A DNA stretch of 64,000 nt from Agaribacillus aureus (lineage in GTDB: Bacteria; Bacteroidota; Bacteroidia; Cytophagales; Cyclobacteriaceae). Position 1 is the stretch's first letter. Every line of letters begins with the position of its first letter. Shown piece after piece: positions 1 through 8,753 of the stretch. The notes beneath the pieces were generated by a model, which made no database searches, was not told the origin of the DNA, and saw only the letters and a program-made list of their open reading frames with translations. The stretch is taken from positions 496,001 to 560,000 of the forward strand of contig JAUJEB010000003.1 of NCBI GenBank assembly GCA_030442055.1. Direction: 5' to 3'. The translations under genes and the position numbers were made by a program.

Positions 1-5
1 TTCTC

Positions 6-752
6 TTAAAATTTATGACTGCAAACCGGACAATGCTTTAGCGGTTTAATATTAGTTCGTAAAAAAGACATGTCCCTCAGGTCCATAGTAAGCAACGTTC
101 CCGACAATGGCTCACCCAAATCTGAAATTATTTTTATCGCTTCCATGGCGCCGAGACAAGCTACAGTGCCTGATACGGCCCCAAAGACAGGAAATTCCCT
201 TTTCCACACTTCCGGCCAATCGGGATACAGACATGACAGACAGGCTGACTCGCCCGGAATTATTGTTATAATCTGGGCTTCTAATTCGTACATTGCGCAG
301 TCCACTAAAGGTTTATTTTGATTTACGGCCTCTTTATTCATTAAAAACCGCTCTTGAAACAGGGGGGCACAGTCAACAATGAGATCTGATTTTGAAACGA
401 TATCGGCAGCATTGTGCTCGTTGATATTTTCCGGAATAATCTCGATGTCAAGTCGTGGGTTTAGTTCCAATAACCTTTTCCTGGCTGACGCTACTCTGGG
501 CTTACCTAACCAATCATCCGTCATCAGCAATTGCCTGTTCAGATCACTTTCTTTGACATTGCCGGCATGGGCCAACACAAGTTTCCCAACCCCTGCGGCA
601 GCCAACTCATAGGCTACGACACTTCCCAAACCGCCAACGCGGGATACCAGTACTGAAGACTCCTTTAACTTTTTTTGCCCCTCCTCTCCAAATCCTGGAA
701 CTGTAAATTGCCAGGCATATACGGCTTTCTCTTTATTTGATAATACTGTCAT
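6..752 (-). CDS. ThiF/MoeB/HesA-family E1-like adenylyltransferase
   Basis: 248 aa. Members of this family adenylate the C-terminal GlyGly of a MoaD- or ThiS-type sulfur carrier. The sequence shows a nucleotide-binding RVGGLGS loop near residue 38, the family LNRQ motif near residue 72, and two Cys pairs (CLSC near residue 171 and CPVC near residue 242) that normally hold a structural zinc. It begins 3 bp after the MoaD-like gene, its obvious partner, and is the last gene of the operon inside the window. MoeB-type and ThiF-type function cannot be separated by eye; the molybdate/tungstate importer upstream favours a pterin-cofactor role. The stop codon lies at the very left edge, so downstream operon members are not visible. 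Confidence 0.85.
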   Translation of the reverse strand: MTVLSNKEKAVYAWQFTVPGFGEEGQKKLKESSVLVSRVGGLGSVVAYELAAAGVGKLVLAHAGNVKESDLNRQLLMTDDWLGKPRVASARKRLLELNPRLDIEIIPENINEHNAADIVSKSDLIVDCAPLFQERFLMNKEAVNQNKPLVDCAMYELEAQIITIIPGESACLSCLYPDWPEVWKREFPVFGAVSGTVACLGAMEAIKIISDLGEPLSGTLLTMDLRDMSFLRTNIKPLKHCPVCSHKF

Positions 753-755
753 GAC

Positions 756-1037
756 CTATCCTCCGGCGATTGGTGACATGAGTAAAATTTCATCACCGTT
801 ATTCAATTTCAAAGTTTCTTCGCTATTAACCTGCCTTCCGTTTTGAATGATCAATAAAGATTTTCTGCGGGAGTTTTGGTCATCAAAAATCACATTGCGG
901 AAGCCAATGGAATGTTGATTGGCGATAGTTGCCAAGAGATGATCAAAACTTTGGTCCGGTTGTAAATCCACCAGTTCTTCACTAATACCCGCTTCCCTTT
1001 TTAGCTGGGCACTGTACTTCATTTTTATCTGCATCAA
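756..1037 (-). CDS. MoaD/ThiS-family sulfur carrier protein
   Basis: 93 aa beta-grasp protein ending in SPIAGG, the C-terminal GlyGly that becomes adenylated and thiocarboxylated. It contains the typical VNSEETLKLNNGDEI stretch before the tail. It lies directly before the E1-like gene and about 20 bp after the ABC ATPase gene, so it is probably co-transcribed with both. In this setting it likely donates sulfur for molybdopterin or tungstopterin synthesis, or is a dedicated carrier for one tungsten enzyme. ThiS is a possible alternative, but no thiamine genes are visible. Confidence 0.85.
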   Translation of the reverse strand: MMQIKMKYSAQLKREAGISEELVDLQPDQSFDHLLATIANQHSIGFRNVIFDDQNSRRKSLLIIQNGRQVNSEETLKLNNGDEILLMSPIAGG

Positions 1038-1059
1038 CTCATTATTTTATGTGTTAATA

Positions 1060-1749
1060 TTATTCGTTTTCATAAAGCAGTCTCTTCTTGTTTTGCAAAA
1101 AAAAAGAGGGCTGATATGATTGTAATTTTTTATTTTTTAGTTGAAAGACTTTATCAGCCAGCCGCTCCACCTCGTCAATATTATGTGAGATATGCAGGGC
1201 GGTAATATTAAGCTCTTTCCTGACATCGTCAATCAATTGAAACATTTCCATTTTAGTCTTATCATCTAATGCACTTAAGGGTTCGTCCAGGCAGATAACC
1301 GAGGGATAAAAGCTAATAGCCCTGCCCAGCGCCACCCGCTGCTTTTCTCCTCCGCTCAGATTCAATGGACGCCGGTTTATCAAATGCCTGATGGAAAGCA
1401 AATCTGCCAGCTGGTTTACCCTGTTTTTGCGGTCACGGCTGCTCCATTTCCTGATTTTAAGTGCAAATTCCATATTTTCAGCCACAGTCATTGTCTCAAA
1501 TAAGGCCCCATCTTGTGGCACAAAGCCAATATTTCTTTCCGCCGGTTTTAAGAAGCTGATGTTTTTTCCATCCAAGATGAGTTCACCAGCTCTTATGGGT
1601 TTCAACCCGCAGATCGCTTCCAAAATGGTGGTTTTTCCCGACCCGGTCAATCCTACAAGGCAGGCATATTCGCCGGTTTGAATTAAAAAATCGAGGTTTT
1701 CCAGTTCAAAGGCCCCTTGTTTAATCGAGATATTAATACCTTCAACCAT
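1060..1749 (-). CDS. Molybdate/tungstate-type ABC transporter ATP-binding protein
   Basis: 229 aa ATPase with a Walker A loop (GLTGSGKTT near residue 35), Q-loop, ABC signature (LSGGEKQRVALGRA near residue 130) and Walker B followed by the D-loop (CLDEPLSALD). It is shorter than classical ModC (about 350 aa) and lacks the C-terminal molybdate-binding TOBE domain, so it is an ATPase core only. The start overlaps the end of the permease gene by 8 bp, indicating translational coupling. It should energise import of molybdate or tungstate with the adjacent permease and binding protein; the oxyanion cannot be decided from the sequence. Confidence 0.85.
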   Translation of the reverse strand: MVEGINISIKQGAFELENLDFLIQTGEYACLVGLTGSGKTTILEAICGLKPIRAGELILDGKNISFLKPAERNIGFVPQDGALFETMTVAENMEFALKIRKWSSRDRKNRVNQLADLLSIRHLINRRPLNLSGGEKQRVALGRAISFYPSVICLDEPLSALDDKTKMEMFQLIDDVRKELNITALHISHNIDEVERLADKVFQLKNKKLQSYQPSFFLQNKKRLLYENE

Positions 1750-2581
1750 TTACATATATTGGTTTTTTAAACCTTTGTCTTCCTGACATTCTTACGATCA
1801 TTAACACCATAAACCCGGCTATAATCATCAATAATGAAACCGCTACCGCTGCTTCTATATTACCCACCGACATTTCCAGAAATACAGTAGTTGACAATAC
1901 CTCTGTTTTCATTCTTGTAGCTCCGGAAAAAATAAGAATGGGCCCAAACTCTCCCAGCGCACGTGCCCATGCAAGAGATGCTGCGGTCAGGATTCCCTCT
2001 TTTGCCTGTGGCAAGACGATATACCAAAAAGCCTGCGCCTTATTGCTCCCAAGCGTCAGCGCAACCTGCTCCTGCCGATCATTAATCTTCCCAAAAGTAA
2101 CGGCCATTGTTCGCACGGCAAATGCACAGGCAACTGTAAACTGGGCCAAGATGATGCTGGGTACGGCGTAGGTAACCTGAAAACCACTTTCAATCAATTG
2201 CCCGAAAGGCGTTTGAAAAAGTATCAATAAGCTAAGACCTATCACCAGTGGTGGAAGAATGATAGGAATGTCAATAATAGCATCTAATATTTTTTTCCCT
2301 GCAAATTCAAATTTAGCCAATACGTAACCAATGGGTATGGCAACGATCACGGACAATATCATGGTGACTGTACAGCTAAACAAGCTAAGCTTTATAGCGT
2401 ATTTTATTTCTTCACTTTTTAGTGACAAAAGCAAATGCTCCCTGGAGGTGTAGGAAAAATCTGCAATTATCATCGCCACTATCAGAATAATATAAAAGCT
2501 ACCAATAACACCCATGATCAGATAAAATGGAATATCTGATTTAACTTTAAAGGAGGTGGGCTGCTCTTTGGTCACCATCAA
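1742..2581 (-). CDS. Molybdate/tungstate-type ABC transporter permease
   Basis: 279 aa inner-membrane protein with about six hydrophobic segments and the binding-protein-dependent transport (EAA) loop near residues 185-220, which includes the ARALGEFG motif typical of ModB/WtpB/CysT-type permeases. It sits 6 bp downstream of the binding-protein gene and overlaps the ATPase gene, giving the usual A-B-C order. It forms the channel for molybdate or tungstate. Confidence 0.85.
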   Translation of the reverse strand: MMVTKEQPTSFKVKSDIPFYLIMGVIGSFYIILIVAMIIADFSYTSREHLLLSLKSEEIKYAIKLSLFSCTVTMILSVIVAIPIGYVLAKFEFAGKKILDAIIDIPIILPPLVIGLSLLILFQTPFGQLIESGFQVTYAVPSIILAQFTVACAFAVRTMAVTFGKINDRQEQVALTLGSNKAQAFWYIVLPQAKEGILTAASLAWARALGEFGPILIFSGATRMKTEVLSTTVFLEMSVGNIEAAVAVSLLMIIAGFMVLMIVRMSGRQRFKKPIYVNG

Positions 2582-2587
2582 TTTGTA

Positions 2588-4063
2588 TTAATTTGAATAA
2601 TGCTGCCAATCAAATCCATTGTTCAAATAGATTGATCTGGAGGAGTCACTAACGATTGCCTGGTACAATCTCCTCGCTAAAAATTTATGTTTTGAATTAG
2701 TGCTTATACCCAAATTCTGGATCGCTAAGGCTTTCTCCAGGTCAAGCGAAACCACTTTAAACTCATCTCCTAAATGGGCTACATTGGCTTCATATACCAC
2801 CGCGGCGTCCAGGGCACCGGTTTGCAGTTGGTTTACCAGCAGGTCCGCTGTTGGCGTTTGCACCACTACATTTTCCATTACCTCGTTTAAGAGATTCGAT
2901 CCCCGCAGCAGCGATTCGGTTAAAGCACCCAGCGCACTTTGCTGAGGGTTACATACGCCTAATTTGAGTCCGGGAATAGTCAAATCCTGCAAAGTGCTCA
3001 GTTGGTGACTATCGTCTTTACGCGTCAGGATAACTATCCTGGTCGAAGATATATTTTCAATATTCTGAAAAAGACCTTGTACCTGTGTCATAAAAGAAAC
3101 ATCGCAGGACAGGTAGGCATCAGGGTTTTGCCCAGCTTTTATTTGTGATACCAGTATGCCACAACCGTTATAAACTCTGACAACCTCTACCCCTTCCCGC
3201 TCCTCAAATCCTTTAATTGTTTTTTCTACAGCCAAACGATTTACACCACCGCTGTAAAATAATAGTTGGGGATTTTCTTCCCATATATCTCCTTTGACCG
3301 GATGGTATCCCAGGCTTTTGAAAACCCGTAGGCCCTTGTCCCTGGCAGAAACATATCTCATGAATTTAAGCGCCTCTTTAGGATTTTTAGAAGTTTTTAG
3401 AACACCAATAGTCACCTGTTGCCTATACTTTTCCCAATCAGGGACCTCAATGTATGCAACGTTTTCATACTGGCTGGCTACGGCATCCCAGATTATACCG
3501 ACATCAATTGTTCCAATTTTGATATCATTGGCTATCTCATTTACAGTTGGCTTGGTTGTCATAACATTTTGGAATACCTCTTCCCAATCACCGCTATTCG
3601 AAAGCATCGATTTAGTTACTCTCCCAATGGAGGCCGCCTCCGGATTGGCAATAGCCAACTTAATCCCCTGACGCTTCAAACCGGCTACATTCTCAATATT
3701 TAAAGGATTCTCCTTGGCAAAAGCGATAACCGGCCGGATGAACGCTAATGGCTGCACCTCGGCCAAAAGGCTCTTTTCCACAGCTTTTTCAATATAACTT
3801 TCATCGGCAGCTAAATACAAATCTCCTTGTTGAGCAATAGTCAAATTTGTCAATAACGTTCCTGACCCACCATATTGCAAATTGATTTGTACACCATACT
3901 TGGATTGGTATTCCCTGGCAACTTTTTCCATGGCAGGCTTAATCCCAGCGGCACAATAAACAGTCAACGCCTCAGTTCCATGTTCAGAGCTTTTATCGAA
4001 AAACTGACAACTTGTTTGGATCGCGATTGCCAGAAACAGGCATTTTTTTAAACCGGATTTCAT
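2588..4063 (-). CDS. Tandem (two-domain) ModA-like oxyanion-binding lipoprotein
   Basis: 491 aa, about twice the length of ModA. A lipoprotein signal ends at Cys19. Two periplasmic-binding domains follow one another. Domain 1 (about residues 32-260) starts TVYCAAGIKPAMEKVA and has the GGSGTLL and DLYLAADESY motifs of ModA-type proteins. Domain 2 (about 265-491) starts LLFYSGGVNRLAVEKT and repeats the pattern with VYNGCGIL and DAYLSCDVSF. Both also carry the later elements in the same order (ANPEAASIGR versus CNPQQSALGA; IGTIDVGIIWDA versus TGALDAAVVYEA). It is followed by permease and ATPase genes, so at least one domain should feed them. A double binding protein is unusual for this family. 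Confidence 0.85.
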   Translation of the reverse strand: MKSGLKKCLFLAIAIQTSCQFFDKSSEHGTEALTVYCAAGIKPAMEKVAREYQSKYGVQINLQYGGSGTLLTNLTIAQQGDLYLAADESYIEKAVEKSLLAEVQPLAFIRPVIAFAKENPLNIENVAGLKRQGIKLAIANPEAASIGRVTKSMLSNSGDWEEVFQNVMTTKPTVNEIANDIKIGTIDVGIIWDAVASQYENVAYIEVPDWEKYRQQVTIGVLKTSKNPKEALKFMRYVSARDKGLRVFKSLGYHPVKGDIWEENPQLLFYSGGVNRLAVEKTIKGFEEREGVEVVRVYNGCGILVSQIKAGQNPDAYLSCDVSFMTQVQGLFQNIENISSTRIVILTRKDDSHQLSTLQDLTIPGLKLGVCNPQQSALGALTESLLRGSNLLNEVMENVVVQTPTADLLVNQLQTGALDAAVVYEANVAHLGDEFKVVSLDLEKALAIQNLGISTNSKHKFLARRLYQAIVSDSSRSIYLNNGFDWQHYSN

Positions 4064-4074
4064 TTCCCTGATTC

Positions 4075-4092
4075 GAGTGTGAGTGTGAGTGT
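4075..4092. repeat. Three copies of hexamer GAGTGT
   Basis: Three perfect tandem copies of a 6-bp unit lie in the 101-bp gap just upstream of the tandem ModA gene, in its presumed leader. It may be a slippage-prone tract; nothing else in the gap looks coding. Confidence 0.7.
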
Positions 4093-4164
4093 AGCTTTAA
4101 GGTGCATATCGGTATTATTTAGTTGGTATTTTACAAAAAGATCCGTTTTGCTTATTTGATGATT

Positions 4165-4815
4165 TCAGTTACTAATATTCATAGTGTTCGTGGCATATTC
4201 ATTTGCAGACCGATCGTGGGTTACCATGATTACGGTGCCACCACTCTTTGTATAATCTTGCAGATATTGTAAGACCTGACGACTGTTCTCTTCATCCAGG
4301 TTGCCGGTTGGTTCGTCCGCTAATATTAACTCCGGTTTTTTCAACATGGCTCTTGCCAGCGCCACCCGTTGCTTTTCTCCTGCACTTAATTCAGAGGGAC
4401 GATGCAGCAATCTATGTTCCAAACCAAGCTGTTCCGTCAGACTTCGCATTGCCGAAACATAATTGCCATCAGATCTCAATTGCTGATGGATCATTATATT
4501 TTCAGTAACATTTAAATAGGGGATCAGGTAGAACATTTGGAAAATAAAACCAATATTTTCCTTCCTGAAATTTGTTCTTTCTTTATCATTTAAAGTGTAA
4601 ATATTTCTATGCCTGATTTTTACCTCGCCGTAACTCGGCTGCAACATAGCTCCAATGGTTAAAAGCATGGTCGTTTTGCCGCTGCCGCTTCTGCCGTTAA
4701 TCGCCCAAAATTCTCCCTGATTTACTTCCAGATCAATGGCTTTCAAAGCATTAATCTCCTGCATTTTATACTTGTATACTTTTCCTACACTTTTTAAGCT
4801 TACCATCTTATTCAA
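4165..4815 (-). CDS. LolD/MacB-type ABC transporter ATP-binding protein
   Basis: 216 aa ATPase with Walker A (GRSGSGKTT near residue 42), signature (LSAGEKQRVALARA near residue 144) and Walker B/D-loop (ILADEPTGNLD). The ADEPTGNLD form and the length are typical of ATPases that pair with FtsX/MacB-like permeases rather than with importers. Its start overlaps the permease gene by 8 bp. It probably powers a mechanotransmission-type ABC system at the inner membrane. It stands at the head of the molybdate/tungstate operon, but the functional link is not evident. Confidence 0.85.
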   Translation of the reverse strand: MNKMVSLKSVGKVYKYKMQEINALKAIDLEVNQGEFWAINGRSGSGKTTMLLTIGAMLQPSYGEVKIRHRNIYTLNDKERTNFRKENIGFIFQMFYLIPYLNVTENIMIHQQLRSDGNYVSAMRSLTEQLGLEHRLLHRPSELSAGEKQRVALARAMLKKPELILADEPTGNLDEENSRQVLQYLQDYTKSGGTVIMVTHDRSANEYATNTMNISN

Positions 4816-5941
4816 GTCTTAATATTTTGGCAGGATCCTGAAAGGAAGCAAGTAGTGCCGGAATCAGGGTGGCCATCATGGCACATAATGGAGCCGCCAG
4901 TAATGACCACCATAACAAGGTCAGGTCTACCTGCATCGAATCGCCAGTAATTTTAAAAATCCGGGGGCCAAACCTAAAAGCCATGACGTTCCCCAGACCA
5001 AAACCAATTAAAGAAGCGACAATTCCCAGTAACAGCGATTTGCTAATGAATAACCAGGCTATATTGAATGGTTGAAATCCCAGCGCCTTATATATGCCAA
5101 TTTCTTTTTTTCTTTCATTTACATTAATCATAGCCAACACCCCAACCCATATCAAGCATACAAATATGATCACCGGAAGTACCATGGAAAAATAATTGTC
5201 AATGGTATGTCTTTGCCGTTTGCGGGCCAGCGCAATGGTTTTATTCATAACCACTTGCGTTTGTGGTAAGATTTCCTCCAATTGCTCCCGTAGATATTCT
5301 ATGGGGTCCACACCTTCAGCCAGGCAAAGGCAATTTATTGCCTTGATTTCATTGACCTCATTTTCCATATGAAGGAGGGTCTGAAGTTCGGAGAGTTCAA
5401 GATATATTTTTATATCTTCTGCTGTTCCTGTTTCGGCCATGGTTTTTGCGATTTTCATCTTTGTACCTTCAAGTTCTATGGAATCGCCGGGTTGCAGATT
5501 AAATTGCCTCGCCAATTGATAACCTATATAGACGGTACCCGGCGTCACGGAAAACAGCATCGCCGTTTTTTTCCTACCGGAAGGTTCAAATTCGGGTGAT
5601 ATACCTGTTAATATCACCTCCTGATCATTCCAGACAATTTTGTGATATAAAGTAGCGGTAAGATGCGCATAGGAAATATCTTTAAATGAAATCAGCTGTT
5701 TGAGGTAATCCTGTGGCATCGTATTATCGGAATATCCCGTAAGCCAGAATTCATTCATATCGGTTTTAGCTGATATAATTCTTAAATTAAATCCCATATC
5801 ACGGGTAAGGCGAATTGTCTCCCGTTTTAATGCCTGGCTCAAACTAAAAAAAGACACAAAAAGAGAGACAGCAACCCCCAACGCCAGTAAGGCTAAAATG
5901 AAATTTGATTTTCGATATAATATCTCCTTTAATACCAACAT
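4808..5941 (-). CDS. FtsX/MacB-type ABC transporter permease
   Basis: 377 aa with one N-terminal transmembrane segment (about residues 13-35), a periplasmic domain of roughly 200 residues, and three C-terminal transmembrane segments; the NERKKEIGIYKALGF motif near residue 280 is the hallmark of FtsX-family permeases. It is the first gene of the minus-strand operon that runs off the left edge; its upstream region is the tandem-repeat array. The partner ATPase overlaps its 3' end. Such systems move lipoproteins, peptides or hydrophobic compounds or transmit force; the substrate is unknown. Confidence 0.8.
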   Translation of the reverse strand: MLVLKEILYRKSNFILALLALGVAVSLFVSFFSLSQALKRETIRLTRDMGFNLRIISAKTDMNEFWLTGYSDNTMPQDYLKQLISFKDISYAHLTATLYHKIVWNDQEVILTGISPEFEPSGRKKTAMLFSVTPGTVYIGYQLARQFNLQPGDSIELEGTKMKIAKTMAETGTAEDIKIYLELSELQTLLHMENEVNEIKAINCLCLAEGVDPIEYLREQLEEILPQTQVVMNKTIALARKRQRHTIDNYFSMVLPVIIFVCLIWVGVLAMINVNERKKEIGIYKALGFQPFNIAWLFISKSLLLGIVASLIGFGLGNVMAFRFGPRIFKITGDSMQVDLTLLWWSLLAAPLCAMMATLIPALLASFQDPAKILRLE

Positions 5942-5970
5942 TATTTGCTATCTCAGATTTCCTAAAAACT

Positions 5971-7266
5971 AAGAACCTATGTCGAAATGGTTCTGTAACA
6001 TCGTTTATTACACCTTCCGGCCTGATGCGTTGACGCTAACTGAAACATTTCCGCAAGGGCCACCTTCCTCAAGGAAGGATTAATTAGAACCTATGTCGAT
6101 CAATACTATGTCGAAATGGTTCTGTAACATCGTTTATTACACCTTCCGGCCTGATGCGTTGACGCTAACTGAAACATTTCCGCAAGGGCCACCTTCCTCA
6201 AGGAAGGATTAATTAGAACCTATGTCGATCAATACTAGGTCAAAATGGTTTTGTAACATCGTTTGTTACACCTTCCGGCCTGATACGTTCACACCAACTG
6301 AAACATTCCCGCAAGGGCCACCTTCCTCAAGGAAGGATTAATTAGAACCTATGTCGACCAATACTAGGTCGAAATGGTTTTGTAATATCGTTTATTACGC
6401 CTTCCGGCCTAATACGTTGATGCTAACCGAAACATTCCCGCGAGGGCCACCTTCCTCAAGGAAGGATTAAAATGAACTAAGAACCTATTTCGATCAATAC
6501 CAGGTCGAAATGGTTTTGTAACATCGTTTGTTACACCTTCCGGCCTGATACGTTCACGCCAACTGAAACATTCCAGCGAGGGCCACCTTCCTCAAGGAAG
6601 GATTAATTAGAACCTATTTCGATCAATACTAGGTCGAAATGGTTTTGTAACATCGTTTGTTACACCTTCCGGCCTGATACGTTCACGCCAACTGAAACAT
6701 TCCAGCGAGGGCCACCTTCCTCAAGGAAGGATTAATTAGAACCTATTTCGATCAATACTAGGTCGAAATGGTTTTGTAACATCGTTTGTTACACCTTCCG
6801 GCCTGATACGTTCACGCCAACTGAAACATTCCAGCGAGGGCCACCTTCCTCAAGGAAGGATTAATTAGAACCTATTTCGATCAATACTAGGTCGAAATGG
6901 TTTTGTAACATCGTTTGTTACACCTTCCGGCCTGATACATTCACACCAACTGAAATATTCCCACAAGGGCCACCTTCCTCGAGGAAGGATTAAAATGAAC
7001 TAAGAACCTATGTCGACCAGTACTAGGTCGAAATGGTTTTGTAACATCGTTTGTTACACTTTCTGGCCTGATACGTTGATGCTAACCGAAACATTTCCGC
7101 AAAGGCGACCTTCCTCGAGGAAGGATTAATTAGAACCTATTTCGATCAATACCAGGTCGAAATGGTTTTGTAACATCGTTTGTTACACCTTCCGGCCTGA
7201 TACGTTCACACCAACTGAAACATTCCCGCGAGGGCCACCTTCCTCGAGGAAGGATTAATTAGAACC
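5971..7266. repeat. Array of ten 129-bp tandem repeats with conserved hairpins
   Basis: Ten direct repeats whose common word GTCGAAATGG (GTCAAAATGG in copy 3) begins at 5981, 6110, 6239, 6368, 6504, 6633, 6762, 6891, 7027 and 7156. The spacing is 129 bp except two steps of 136 bp (copies 4 to 5 and 8 to 9), which carry a small insertion. Each unit has an inverted repeat TGTAACATCGTTTGTTACA (7-bp stem, 5-nt loop, with variants) and a second near-perfect palindrome CCTTCCTCAAGGAAGG or CCTTCCTCGAGGAAGG. There are no unique spacers, so it is not a CRISPR array. It fills the whole gap between the phnY stop codon and the start of the FtsX permease gene, so it lies in the 3' untranslated region of phnAY and in the 5' region of the next operon. 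Confidence 0.95.
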
Positions 7267-7274
7267 AAGCCGAT

Positions 7275-8750
7275 TTATGGCATATCCCAGGGCAGTGAAT
7301 AGGTTTTGACGTAGGTATATCCCTTCATGGTTTCAATAACTCCTTCCTTGTAACCCAAACCTGAATCTTTTACACCTCCAAAAGGAGACCATTCAAGCCG
7401 ATAGCTTGGCGCTTCATTGACATTAACAGTGCCGGTTTCCAAAGAAGTGATAACTTTTTGAATAGATGGCCAGTGATTGCTGACAACGCCACCTGATAAT
7501 CCGTAGGGTGTGTCATTGGCAATGTCAATTGCTTCTTCCAGGGTATCAAATCTAATGATTGGCGCTACCGGGCCGAAAGTCTCTTCCGCCACCAGCGGGA
7601 AATCATTTTTTACATGGTCCAACACGGTAGGTGCATACAAAGCCCCATCTCTTGCATGGCCTGTCAAAAGCGTTGCCCCAAGTTTTATAGCCTCATTTAC
7701 ACGGTTTTCAATCTCCTGAGCTGCAGACTCTGAGATTACCGTGCCCATGTCCACATTTGGATCATATGGATCGCCGTAGGAAATTTCACTCACTTTTTCC
7801 GCCAATCTCCGTCCGTAGTCATCTGCAAGGGATTTATGCACAAGAATACGTCGGATGGCAGTACACCTTTGTGCACTGTTTTTAAAGATACCTGAAATGG
7901 TAATGGACACTGCCTCTTCTATATCGGCATCCTCCAAAACCAATAGCGCCGAACTTCCTCCCAATTCCAGAATTACTTTTTTGTATCCGGAGTTTTGAGC
8001 AATAAGTTTTCCTATTTTACTACTGCCGGTAAATGATACCAAACTCACCAGATCATTTGACACCAATTCATGCGCTATATCATTGATTGGCCCATTTACC
8101 ACATTTAATGCATGGGGCGGCAGTCCACATTCAAGCGCTAATTTAGCCAGATAATAGGCGGACAGTGGCGTTTTCTCCGATGGTTTAAGGATAACCGTGT
8201 TATTGGTTGCAATCGCCGGGGCGATCTTATGAATCACCTGATTCATCGGATGATTAAAAGGTGTTATTGCTGTGATTAAATCCAGGGGGCACCTGGTAGT
8301 GTAAATCCTCCTGTTTCTTCCGTTTTTTGAAATATCACAAGGAAAGACTTCCGAGTCGTCTTCGAACGATTTGATAGCTGCAAACCGAAGTACATCTACT
8401 ACCCTACTCGCTTCATATCTTGTGTCTTTTAAAGACAAGCCGGATTCATCTGTTATCAGTTTGCTTATTTCATCAATTCTTCCCTCAACTGCATCCGCCA
8501 TATTATTCAAAATCCGGTTTCTCTCATAGCGTGTCATCGTTAATTTTGTTTTACGAGTATCAGCTATAATTTTTAGCAAAAGTTTCTCATCAATTGATGC
8601 CACTCTGCCAACCAAATTATTGGTATATGGATTTTTAACGTCAATCCAGCTCCCGGTTGTGATTTCTTCTCCTCCTACAATACTTCCATATTCCAAAACA
8701 GCGTCTTCATCTAAATTATTTTGTTGCGTTTTTCTTTTTAAAATTTCCAT
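7275..8750 (-). CDS. phnY: Phosphonoacetaldehyde dehydrogenase PhnY
   Basis: 491 aa NAD(P)-dependent aldehyde dehydrogenase. The fold shows Asn166 (TPFNHP), the general base Glu262 (LELGGS) and nucleophile Cys296 in QRCTAIRR, a context characteristic of phosphonoacetaldehyde dehydrogenases. It oxidises phosphonoacetaldehyde, made by PhnW or PbfA, to phosphonoacetate in the cytoplasm. It lies 3 bp downstream of the phosphonoacetate hydrolase gene, so phnA-phnY form a transcription unit; its 3' end runs straight into the repeat array. A generic succinate-semialdehyde-type dehydrogenase is the alternative, but the neighbours argue strongly for PhnY. Confidence 0.9.
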   Translation of the reverse strand: MEILKRKTQQNNLDEDAVLEYGSIVGGEEITTGSWIDVKNPYTNNLVGRVASIDEKLLLKIIADTRKTKLTMTRYERNRILNNMADAVEGRIDEISKLITDESGLSLKDTRYEASRVVDVLRFAAIKSFEDDSEVFPCDISKNGRNRRIYTTRCPLDLITAITPFNHPMNQVIHKIAPAIATNNTVILKPSEKTPLSAYYLAKLALECGLPPHALNVVNGPINDIAHELVSNDLVSLVSFTGSSKIGKLIAQNSGYKKVILELGGSSALLVLEDADIEEAVSITISGIFKNSAQRCTAIRRILVHKSLADDYGRRLAEKVSEISYGDPYDPNVDMGTVISESAAQEIENRVNEAIKLGATLLTGHARDGALYAPTVLDHVKNDFPLVAEETFGPVAPIIRFDTLEEAIDIANDTPYGLSGGVVSNHWPSIQKVITSLETGTVNVNEAPSYRLEWSPFGGVKDSGLGYKEGVIETMKGYTYVKTYSLPWDMP

Positions 8751-8753
8751 ACT

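Noticed and set aside
5981-7260. A 34-codon open frame in each repeat unit (SKWFCNIV... to RKD stop)
   Set aside because: Only the first two copies have an ATG, the differences between copies are largely amino-acid changing, and the 136-bp units break the phase; RNA structure explains the conservation better.
5971-7266. CRISPR array
   Set aside because: Units are 129 bp and repeat end to end with no unique spacers, and no cas genes are near.
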